From the NCBI GenBank assembly GCA_937858705.1, contig CALLZM010000029.1:1-44024 (forward strand): a stretch of DNA of 44,024 nt, in the 5' to 3' direction. Below the pieces are notes generated by a model, which was given only the letters and a program-made list of their open reading frames with translations, had not been told where the DNA came from and ran no database searches. Origin of the DNA: an uncultured Candidatus Saccharibacteria bacterium (lineage in GTDB: Bacteria; Patescibacteriota; Saccharimonadia; Saccharimonadales; Saccharimonadaceae). How positions within the stretch are numbered: position 1 is the first letter of the stretch; each line of letters starts with the position of its first letter. Below, piece by piece: positions 35,489 to 42,063 of this stretch. The position numbers and the translations under genes are program-made.

Positions 35489-36480
35489 TACAATTGAGAT
35501 TTCAGTATGCCTTGAATGTTCTCAACCAATTGAATCGACATGGCATCTTCTGGCACAATTGGCGTACCGTCATAAAAAACAGCACCCCGAGCGACAGCAT
35601 CCATTAAAGCCGCCACCGTTGTGCTATCTTTCATATCGAGCGACCGGCCGTCTGGATAAAATGTACTCTTTGCTGTTCGACAAGATACATAATGGCCCTT
35701 TCCCGTATCTCGATCATAGAGGCTTACACTTTGCTGATTCTGATTTTTGACAGTAAAAAGAGTTGTAGTAACGGCAGGCGCAGCAGCACCAGTAAAAGCA
35801 TCGTACATATCGGAACCATGGTGGGTAGAAAACCTAGCCTGCAATCCTCCTGGCAACTCAAAAGATTGCATCAGGCGTCTTCCTTCCGCTATCGTGCCAT
35901 CCGAGTCTGGCATTCTCTCTATAAGTGTTCGGCGTGCATCACCTATTGTTGCGCCCAGGCTGTTCATTTCTCGTCCGCTCAACTCAGTTATTCGCCTGAG
36001 CACGAAGTCACCTGATGTCAAGCTCATGAACCTCTCGTGTAAATCTTTCTTGTACCGCCTAGCATCATCACCAGACATAAGTTCATGAAGTGGTATCCCA
36101 ATCCGTTGTTCTCCAGTTTGCCGATAGACATCCGTCTCATATCCTCTGGTGCCGATTGTACCTTTTTGCACCGAAAAACCAATTGGACTTTCATCAACAC
36201 CAATCCGCATCATGTCTCCAGATAGTTGTACTCCTGCGACAGCTCCTTTTCCCATTAGTGAATTTAAGACATTGCTCAATGGAGCCAATGCTCTATCTCC
36301 TCCGTATAATCTCTGGCGGCGCGCAGCAAACGCAAACGATGCTCCAGCACCAAGCGCTTCGACAGCCCCAAGAGAAGGATCGTCATTTTCTAGTCGCATC
36401 ATTTCTGCGGTACGCCACAATTTCACACCATGCACTAACATCTGTTTTGACTGTTTTGAATCAAGAGTATCTCTAGCCAT
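35488..36480 (-). CDS. Hypothetical protein, orphan, soluble
   Basis: I do not recognise this 330-aa protein. It has no signal peptide or membrane helix. The N-terminal part is helical and Ala-rich (GAVEALGAGASFAFAARR). The middle has several Arg/Asp-rich segments, and the C-terminal part looks beta-rich (TTTLFTVKNQNQQSVSLYDRDTGKGHYVSC). The start ATG at 36480 is chosen because a full promoter ends just before it. The frame opens 12 codons further upstream, at a position overlapping the -35. Function unknown. Confidence 0.75.
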   Translation of the reverse strand: MARDTLDSKQSKQMLVHGVKLWRTAEMMRLENDDPSLGAVEALGAGASFAFAARRQRLYGGDRALAPLSNVLNSLMGKGAVAGVQLSGDMMRIGVDESPIGFSVQKGTIGTRGYETDVYRQTGEQRIGIPLHELMSGDDARRYKKDLHERFMSLTSGDFVLRRITELSGREMNSLGATIGDARRTLIERMPDSDGTIAEGRRLMQSFELPGGLQARFSTHHGSDMYDAFTGAAAPAVTTTLFTVKNQNQQSVSLYDRDTGKGHYVSCRTAKSTFYPDGRSLDMKDSTTVAALMDAVARGAVFYDGTPIVPEDAMSIQLVENIQGILKSQL

Positions 36481-36487
36481 AACTCTA

Positions 36488-36516
36488 TATATAGCACACT
36501 GACGCAATATTGTCAA
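36488..36516 (-). promoter_or_regulatory. Complete promoter of the 35488 gene (leaderless)
   Basis: The minus strand has a consensus -35 TTGACA (36511-36516), a 17-bp spacer and -10 TATATA (36488-36493) with TG one base upstream. The -10 ends seven bases before the ATG. Confidence 0.8.
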
Positions 36517-36529
36517 GACCTGCGTCTAC

Positions 36530-36823
36530 TTACCTCTGTCGTTGCATAGTATCAATCAGCTGATTGATGAAGTCTGCGAGTGGCGGAAAGATGTTGCCAA
36601 ACTTTCCGAGTAGCCAAACCAGCAGGGCGACAAGCAGTGTTGCGCCGAGCACACTCCCAAAACCAAAAAACAATCCTCTGAAAAAGTTCATCGAAAATAC
36701 TTGACGACGAGAGCTATGAAAGTCGTAGAATAAATCTTCAAGAATTGCCCTTCTGGCATCGTCTTCCGAAGACTCTGCAATCTTTGTCGTCATTTTTTTG
36801 TTCGTCGTTTTGGATTTCGTCAT
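36530..36823 (-). CDS. DUF5665-like small membrane protein
   Basis: A 97-aa protein. The N-terminal half is charged (Lys/Thr then Glu/Asp-rich). NFFRGLFFGFGSVLGATLLVALLVWLL forms one membrane helix (about 46-72), followed by an amphipathic tail. The N-F-x2-G-x3-G pattern before the helix resembles DUF5665 proteins, whose function is not established. The match is from memory of the pattern, not a search. Leaderless start. Confidence 0.7.
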   Translation of the reverse strand: MTKSKTTNKKMTTKIAESSEDDARRAILEDLFYDFHSSRRQVFSMNFFRGLFFGFGSVLGATLLVALLVWLLGKFGNIFPPLADFINQLIDTMQRQR

Positions 36824-36829
36824 ACCTTT

Positions 36830-36835
36830 AGTGTA
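36830..36835 (-). promoter_or_regulatory. Extended -10 box of the DUF5665-like gene (leaderless)
   Basis: The minus strand reads TGCTACACT, ending six bases before the ATG at 36823. Confidence 0.6.
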
Positions 36836-36845
36836 GCAAGAAACG

Positions 36846-36876
36846 AAAAATACCGCGAATTATACCGCGGTATTTT
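36846..36876. terminator. Bidirectional terminator after the YtxH-like gene
   Basis: An 11-bp stem (AAAATACCGCG at 36847-36857 with CGCGGTATTTT at 36866-36876) closes an 8-nt loop. A- and T-tracts lie on the two sides. Confidence 0.92.
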
Positions 36877-36897
36877 CACACATGTACTAGCGCAGTG

Positions 36898-37179
36898 CTA
36901 CTTCTTCGCTTCTTTTTGAAACTCTTGCTTAGCGCTTTCTACTGCACGGCCAGCACGGTTCGTAAACCCTTTTACCGTACTATTGACAGTATCGGCTACT
37001 TTACCTGCTTCTTGTTTGGTTTTTTCAACCATTTTATCGGCATCTTGCTTGAGTTCGCCTGCTTTTTTCTTGATATCCTCACGAGTTTCTTTACCAGACT
37101 TTGGTGCGGTCAAGAAACCTGCAATCACTCCTACGGCGGCACCAATGATAGCGCCTAGTGCAAATTTACCTTTTGACAT
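36898..37179 (-). CDS. YtxH-domain protein
   Basis: A 93-aa protein with a Gly/Ala-rich N-terminal membrane helix (GAIIGAAVGVIAGFLTAPKSGKETR), typical of YtxH/gas-vesicle-like stress proteins. A long charged amphipathic helix rich in Lys and Glu follows. A strong AAGGAGG precedes the ATG by five bases. It is the second gene of a two-gene operon with the small membrane protein upstream, with a 10-bp gap. A membrane or envelope stress role is suggested by the family only. Confidence 0.82.
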   Translation of the reverse strand: MSKGKFALGAIIGAAVGVIAGFLTAPKSGKETREDIKKKAGELKQDADKMVEKTKQEAGKVADTVNSTVKGFTNRAGRAVESAKQEFQKEAKK

Positions 37180-37189
37180 ATAGTCCTCC

Positions 37190-37435
37190 TTATTTTTCCT
37201 TTAACCCTTTTACGAACGCTGAGATTACTTTGCCCATCGCCAAAGGCGATGCAAAAGTGCTCAGGTTGGCGGCGGTTGATTCAACCTTTTTCACCGTTCT
37301 TTCGGCCGATCCAGCGACCGATTTTATTTGTTGCGTTACCTTAATCAATAGTGCAACTAATATGATTGATAGCAGTAAAAATAGTGCCAAAAATGCCGAC
37401 AGTATAATTACTAATATTTGTGCCCAATCTACCAT
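37190..37435 (-). CDS. Small DUF948-like membrane protein
   Basis: An 81-aa protein with one N-terminal helix (about 7-32), then an amphipathic helix (TQQIKSVAGSAERTVKKVESTAANLSTF-like region) and a basic tail. The design resembles DUF948 proteins, which often sit next to ytxH. The leader of about 40 nt carries a small hairpin and AAAGGAAAGG. The spacing to the ATG is longer than usual (about 11-13). Confidence 0.72.
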   Translation of the reverse strand: MVDWAQILVIILSAFLALFLLLSIILVALLIKVTQQIKSVAGSAERTVKKVESTAANLSTFASPLAMGKVISAFVKGLKEK

Positions 37436-37463
37436 TCGCTCGCGAACCTTTCCTTTAGTTTGG

Positions 37464-37488
37464 TGGAGTTTCCTCCATCTCTAGTATA
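37464..37488 (-). promoter_or_regulatory. Promoter and leader hairpin of the 37190-36898 operon
   Basis: The -10 TATACT lies at 37483-37488 on the minus strand, with a modest -35 TTGGCT at 37506-37511 (17-bp spacing). Just after the start point TGGAG-GAAA-CTCCA forms a tetraloop hairpin (37464-37477), which may stabilise the mRNA 5' end. Confidence 0.55.
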
Positions 37489-37535
37489 CCATCAATGAAA
37501 AGACTAGCCAAATCAGCCTATGTATTCTTGTGAGC

Positions 37536-37569
37536 AAAAAAGCAGTGAAAGACAAAAATCTTTTACACT
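37536..37569 (-). terminator. Probable terminator of the GalU-like gene
   Basis: On the minus strand AGTG...AAAGA pairs with TCTTT...CACT across a two-base bulge. A short GC and a run of six T follow. The stop codon lies inside the stem. Confidence 0.55.
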
Positions 37570-38423
37570 ATCGCCTGGCGAACAGCATCGGCATACTCTT
37601 CGTGATCCATAACATATTTTAAATGTGCAAGGAAATAGTTTTTTGGATCACCAGTTGTCATCCATTCGCCTTCAGTCTTCACTACCATTACGGCGCCCGT
37701 TGCAGCCATACGAGTGATGGCATCGACCGTCCACAATTCATCATCAAGCCCTGTATGTTTCGGCAACAAATAGTCAAACACCTCGGGAGTTAACAGATAG
37801 CGACCATATGATGCAAGAGTAGAAGGAGCCTTGCCTACTTTTGGTTTCTCAACGATATTATCCAGCTTGTCGCCATTTTTCAGTGAGATAATACCATACT
37901 TATCTACCACGCTAGCTTCAACTTCTTGGGCCATGATCACGCCCTTAGCATCTGGATTTTTTTCAAATGCCGCAACCATGCTTTTCGCATCCGAAGTTCC
38001 GAAGACAATGTCATCGCTATAGAGCGCGAGGAATGCCTCATCATCGGCGATATAATCTCTCGCACTGACAATTGGCGATCCATTACCGTACGGCAGCGCT
38101 GGATCTTGCACAATAACACGGATTTTTGGAAAATCGAGGACATGACGAACTGCATCGTACCGGTCTTCCTTGCCTTGCCCACGGAGCTGCTTGCGAACAT
38201 GGTTTACTGCGTTATTGAAATAATCCTCATAAATCGGTTTTCCTTCAGCAGTCGAGACGATGATAATCTCTTTAATATCCGCCGCGACGCATTCTTCGAC
38301 CACCAACTGCATAATTGGAATATTGCCAATCGGTAACATGCCTTTTGGAATGGTCTTTGCGATAGGTAAGTATCGACTTGCGTAACCCGCATCGGTGATG
38401 ATTGCTTTCGTTGGTTTTCTCAT
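37563..38423 (-). CDS. galU: GalU-like UTP-glucose-1-phosphate uridylyltransferase
   Basis: A 286-aa nucleotidyltransferase of the GalU family, expected to make UDP-glucose. Family segments include IPKGMLPIGNIPIMQLVVEECVAA, VRQDPALPYGNGSPI-like IVQDPALPYGNGSPIV, LALYSDDIVF and KTEGEWMTTGDPKNY. The nucleotide-binding signature is changed: where GalU has A-G-x-G-T-R, this protein has D11-A-G-Y-A-S-R17, and PKEM is PKGM. K27 is kept. Altered sugar or nucleotide preference is possible. AAGGAGG precedes the ATG by about seven bases. A possible extended -10 (TGATAGAAT, box at 38443-38448) lies upstream. Confidence 0.82.
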   Translation of the reverse strand: MRKPTKAIITDAGYASRYLPIAKTIPKGMLPIGNIPIMQLVVEECVAADIKEIIIVSTAEGKPIYEDYFNNAVNHVRKQLRGQGKEDRYDAVRHVLDFPKIRVIVQDPALPYGNGSPIVSARDYIADDEAFLALYSDDIVFGTSDAKSMVAAFEKNPDAKGVIMAQEVEASVVDKYGIISLKNGDKLDNIVEKPKVGKAPSTLASYGRYLLTPEVFDYLLPKHTGLDDELWTVDAITRMAATGAVMVVKTEGEWMTTGDPKNYFLAHLKYVMDHEEYADAVRQAIV

Positions 38424-38442
38424 TGTTCCCCTCCTTGTTCAC

Positions 38443-38448
38443 ATTCTA
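38443..38448 (-). promoter_or_regulatory. Possible extended -10 box of the GalU-like gene
   Basis: The minus strand reads TGATAGAAT between gatB and galU, which would give a leader of about 13 nt carrying AAGGAGG. Read-through from the gat operon is also possible. Confidence 0.4.
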
Positions 38449-38465
38449 TCAAACTCATACTCTTT

Positions 38466-39917
38466 TTACAGTCGCTCCCGAATCAACTTCTGCGCAAGGC
38501 TCGGATTGGCCTTTCCTTGCGATTTTTTCATGATCTGTCCTACGAGGTAGCCAATAGCCTTATCTTTGCCAGCTTTGATATCGGCAATCGATGCAGCTGA
38601 AGCTGGATCATTCAGTACTTCATCGACGATAGTAGCAATTGCACTCTCATCGCTCACTTGCAACAAATTCTTTTCTTTGGCAATGTCTTCAGGCGCCATG
38701 CCCTTGTAGATTTCATCAAAGAGCGCCAAGAAAATATCTTTCGCACCAGTTGAGCTGAGTTTATTGCTACTCACCATTTCAGAAAGTTCCGTCAATCTTT
38801 GTGGGCCAACCAACCCCGAGGCAACTGCCGCTATATCGATATCATCCGCCTGAACCGACGAAAACCAATTGAACACGCGCTTCGCTACATCATTTGCGCC
38901 TTGGTCTTGAACGACCGAATCAAGTGTTATCGCCACTGGCTGATGCTCGAGAATCGTATTTACCACTGAAAAATCAAGGTTCAAATCTTTCCATCGCTTG
39001 CGGTATTCGCCAGGTAAAGTTGGCACACTCGCCTGAATGTCTGTAATTTCCTCATCGCTCAATACAATTGGTGGAATGTCAGCATCGGGCATATAGCGAT
39101 AATCTTGTGCATCTTCTTTAGAGCGCTGGCTCGTAGTGATCTGCTTGTCATCGTTCCAGCCGCGAGTTTCCTGAACTACCTTTTCACCGCTTTCCAGCAA
39201 ATCGACTTGGCGCTTAAATTCATATTCAGCCGCTCGCTCCACGCTCCTAAACGAATTGAGATTTTTCACCTCGGCTCGTTTTCCTAGTTCGGTAGCGCCT
39301 TTTTTTGCGACAGAGATATTTACATCAAATCGCATGTTGCCGTGATATAAGTTGCCGTGGGTTACTCCAGCATAAGTCATCAATCGATACAATTCGGTCG
39401 CATAAGCTCTGGCTTCGGCCGCCGAATGGATATCTGGTTCCGACACAATTTCAATGAGCGGTGTGCCGGCCCGGTTGAGGTCGACCAACGAATAATCACT
39501 AAAGTGCGTCAACTTCCCAGCATCTTCCTCGAGATGAGCGTGATGAATGCGCACTTTCACCACTGAGTCATCTTCAAGCGGCGCATCGATATGCCCAGCC
39601 AAGATGATTGGCTGATACATCTGACTAATCTGATAGCCTTTTGGCAAATCTGGATAAAAATAATGCTTGCGATCAAACCGTGAAATAGGCGCAATCGCCG
39701 CATTCAGTGCCTTACCAGCTCGCACAGCTAGGCACACCGCTTCTTCGTTTAGTACCGGCAACACTCCCGGCAAACCCCAGTCAATTTCATGCACTTTGGC
39801 ATTCGGCTCGGCATCTCTCGCATCGTTATCGGCCGGGCTGAACAATTTGGTTTTTGTCGCCAGCTGCACATGGCATTCTATGCCAATCGTCATGTCGTAT
39901 TCGTCATACACACTCAT
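38466..39917 (-). CDS. gatB: Aspartyl/glutamyl-tRNA amidotransferase subunit B
   Basis: tRNA-binding kinase and amidotransferase subunit, 483 aa. It opens with the family pattern MTIGIECHVQLATKTKLFSP and includes SRFDRKHYFYPDLPKGYQISQ, the metal-site HLEEDAGK and a C-terminal YqeY-like tail (AIGYLVGQIMKKSQGKANP). With GatA and GatC it amidates Glu-tRNA(Gln) and/or Asp-tRNA(Asn). The ATG follows the preceding stop directly (TAGATG). Confidence 0.96.
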   Translation of the reverse strand: MSVYDEYDMTIGIECHVQLATKTKLFSPADNDARDAEPNAKVHEIDWGLPGVLPVLNEEAVCLAVRAGKALNAAIAPISRFDRKHYFYPDLPKGYQISQMYQPIILAGHIDAPLEDDSVVKVRIHHAHLEEDAGKLTHFSDYSLVDLNRAGTPLIEIVSEPDIHSAAEARAYATELYRLMTYAGVTHGNLYHGNMRFDVNISVAKKGATELGKRAEVKNLNSFRSVERAAEYEFKRQVDLLESGEKVVQETRGWNDDKQITTSQRSKEDAQDYRYMPDADIPPIVLSDEEITDIQASVPTLPGEYRKRWKDLNLDFSVVNTILEHQPVAITLDSVVQDQGANDVAKRVFNWFSSVQADDIDIAAVASGLVGPQRLTELSEMVSSNKLSSTGAKDIFLALFDEIYKGMAPEDIAKEKNLLQVSDESAIATIVDEVLNDPASAASIADIKAGKDKAIGYLVGQIMKKSQGKANPSLAQKLIRERL

Positions 39918-40337
39918 CTAGATTGCTCCTATATCTTTCAAGCCTTGTTTATATCCCGCTAAGGCTCGTCTTGCTTCGTCGTATTTGAGGCTCGCGTTGT
40001 GCTCATGAACAATCTGGTTTCGCAGTTTGTGCGCCGACCACACAGTGCTAGCGCTGCTCAAAGTATCTTTGGCAGATCTGATTCTCTCACCGCAAGTTTT
40101 ACCATCAAAACATCGCTCCTTCAAGGCGCTATCGAGCAGCGCATCGGCATTGATGATGGCCATGAGATAACTTTCAGGATTATCCCGTTTGATCGCTTGT
40201 TGAATTGCTAGCCATCGCTGTTGATATTTCTCCTGGCTAGTGCACGATTTACCGCGCCTGGTTGTCAAAACAATTGCGAGAGCCACTATAGTGATGAGTG
40301 CCGAGACAAGAAGCAGCCCGATGATAAATGGCGTCAT
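39918..40337 (-). CDS. Membrane-anchored HEPN-like hypothetical protein in the gat operon
   Basis: A 139-aa protein inserted between gatA and gatB. One N-terminal helix (3-25) is followed by a basic stop-transfer, then an all-helical soluble domain. The segment HKLRNQIVHEH contains R106-N-x3-H111, the RNxxxH pattern typical of HEPN-domain ribonucleases and RNA-binding proteins. Cys32, Cys76 and Cys82 are present. The start overlaps gatA as ATGA, and the stop abuts the gatB ATG. A link to tRNA metabolism follows from context only. The HEPN assignment is by one motif. Confidence 0.6.
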   Translation of the reverse strand: MTPFIIGLLLVSALITIVALAIVLTTRRGKSCTSQEKYQQRWLAIQQAIKRDNPESYLMAIINADALLDSALKERCFDGKTCGERIRSAKDTLSSASTVWSAHKLRNQIVHEHNASLKYDEARRALAGYKQGLKDIGAI

Positions 40338-41731
40338 GAGCGAGGCTCCTCGACGCTTGCTGCAAGTGACAGCAGCGTGTTGTCGGACTGTAGCGGTCCA
40401 ACCAGCTGCACGCCAATTGGCAACCCCTGTTCATTTGTCCCTGCTGGCACACTGATGGCTGGCAATCCCGCCAGGCTTGCTGGCACCGTCATCACATCGG
40501 TCATATACATTTTTAGTGGGTCTTCAGTATTTTCGCCAAGCTTAAAGGCTGGCGCGGCAGCAGTCGGCGTCAGTAACGCATCATATGTTTCGAATAATTT
40601 CTCAAAACCTTGTATCAGTAAGGTCCGAGCTTTCTGCGCCTGCAAATAATATGCGTCGAAAAAGCCCTGAGATAGCACAAAACTCCCTATCAAAATGCGT
40701 CGCTTATTCTCTGACATAAATCCTTCAGCTCGCGACAAACTATATACTTCAGCAAGCGTCTTCGCTGCTTCCGACCGATGCCCATACCGAACACCATCAT
40801 ATCTCGCCAGGTTACTCGATACTTCAGCTGGGATGATAATGTAGTACATCGCTAGCGCATGGTTTACTATCGGTAACGACACTTCTTCTACCGTATGTCC
40901 TGCTGCGCGAAGCGTATCGGCATAGGTGTTCGTAACCGCTCGCACCGATTCATCGACAGAATTGTCCATGGTTTCCTTAATAATACCAATTTTCATAGGG
41001 TTCATTGGGTGAATAGAACCATCGAAAAAATCTGGCAAGCTGGTCATATCTTTGCTGTCACGACCAGCCATTACGCCCATCACCAAGGCCGTATCTTCGG
41101 CGGTATGAGCAAAGCACCCCATAGTATCGGTGCTACTCGCCATAGCCACTACACCATACCGACTTGCCGTCCCATAAGTTGGCTTTATGCCATATACACC
41201 GTTGAAACTGGCAGGCTGACGAATCGAACCGCCAGTGTCAGATCCAAGCGCAAAGGGCACAATATCGAGCGCCGTTACGACCGCCGAGCCACCAGACGAA
41301 CCGCCAGCTACTCGAGTGGTATCGATGGCATTGTTCGTTGGACCAAATGCCGAATTTTCCGTTGAGCCGCCATGAGCAAATGCGTCGAGATTTGATTTTC
41401 CTATGCAAATCGCGCCTTCTTGCTCGAGTTTTTCTACCACTGTTGCCTGATACGGTGCGTCAAAATTTCGTAGCATGTTGCTCGCCGCAGTCGTCGGCGC
41501 ACCAAATGCCAAGAAGTTGTCTTTCACTACAAAAGGAACACCAGCGAGCTTACCTGTCAATGCTCCTTCATCGACCAGTTTTGCTCGCTCCAAAGCTCGC
41601 TCAGGGGTGAGCTCTAGCAGCGCATGATACGACGCATGCGCTTTTGCTCGCTCTAGCGCCGCTTCAACTTCTTGCACTGCCGAGCTTTCACCCGACTTAA
41701 TTCTACTCAGTATATGACCGATCGTTATCAT
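40334..41731 (-). CDS. gatA: Aspartyl/glutamyl-tRNA amidotransferase subunit A
   Basis: Amidase-signature subunit that releases ammonia from Gln/Asn, 465 aa. The catalytic Ser-cisSer-Lys triad is visible: Lys in PFVVKDNF, the cis-Ser in VAGGSSGGSA and the nucleophile in GSDTGGSIRQPAS. The ammonia-channel region GGSTENSAFGPTNN is present. The start lies two bases after the gatC stop and the stop TGA overlaps the next gene. Confidence 0.96.
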   Translation of the reverse strand: MITIGHILSRIKSGESSAVQEVEAALERAKAHASYHALLELTPERALERAKLVDEGALTGKLAGVPFVVKDNFLAFGAPTTAASNMLRNFDAPYQATVVEKLEQEGAICIGKSNLDAFAHGGSTENSAFGPTNNAIDTTRVAGGSSGGSAVVTALDIVPFALGSDTGGSIRQPASFNGVYGIKPTYGTASRYGVVAMASSTDTMGCFAHTAEDTALVMGVMAGRDSKDMTSLPDFFDGSIHPMNPMKIGIIKETMDNSVDESVRAVTNTYADTLRAAGHTVEEVSLPIVNHALAMYYIIIPAEVSSNLARYDGVRYGHRSEAAKTLAEVYSLSRAEGFMSENKRRILIGSFVLSQGFFDAYYLQAQKARTLLIQGFEKLFETYDALLTPTAAAPAFKLGENTEDPLKMYMTDVMTVPASLAGLPAISVPAGTNEQGLPIGVQLVGPLQSDNTLLSLAASVEEPRS

Positions 41732-41733
41732 AC

Positions 41734-42021
41734 TTATAACACCTTTGGAACTTTTATTTGATTGTCTTTCGCACTCGGAGCCAGAGAAAGGAGCTTTTCT
41801 CGACCAAGCGATTCTGCTACCTCATCTGAGCGCATAGCAGTACCGACCCAACCCACCTGATAGGTTGGCTCTACAGCACTTGTGTCTAGCTCTTGCAATT
41901 GAGCGATGTATTCAAATATCTTACCTAATTCTTGGCGCATAGACTCAACTTCATTATCGTCCAGGCTAATAGCACTCAGCGCAGCCAGCTGCTGCACCAC
42001 ACTCGCAGTTATATGTGTCAT
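41734..42021 (-). CDS. gatC: Aspartyl/glutamyl-tRNA amidotransferase subunit C
   Basis: A 95-aa stabilising subunit that wraps GatA and GatB. It shows the family layout: VVQQLAALSAISLDDNEVESMRQELGKIFEYIAQLQELDT, then VEPTYQV and MRSDEVAESLGREKLLSLAP. First gene of gatC-gatA-HEPN-gatB, with a leaderless start. Confidence 0.94.
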   Translation of the reverse strand: MTHITASVVQQLAALSAISLDDNEVESMRQELGKIFEYIAQLQELDTSAVEPTYQVGWVGTAMRSDEVAESLGREKLLSLAPSAKDNQIKVPKVL

Positions 42022-42027
42022 ATCGTC

Positions 42028-42033
42028 ATTATA
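42028..42033 (-). promoter_or_regulatory. Extended -10 box of the gat operon (leaderless)
   Basis: The minus strand reads TGCTATAAT, ending six bases before the gatC ATG at 42021. Confidence 0.75.
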
Positions 42034-42063
42034 GCACCGACACAGTGAGTTTTGAAGCCATGC

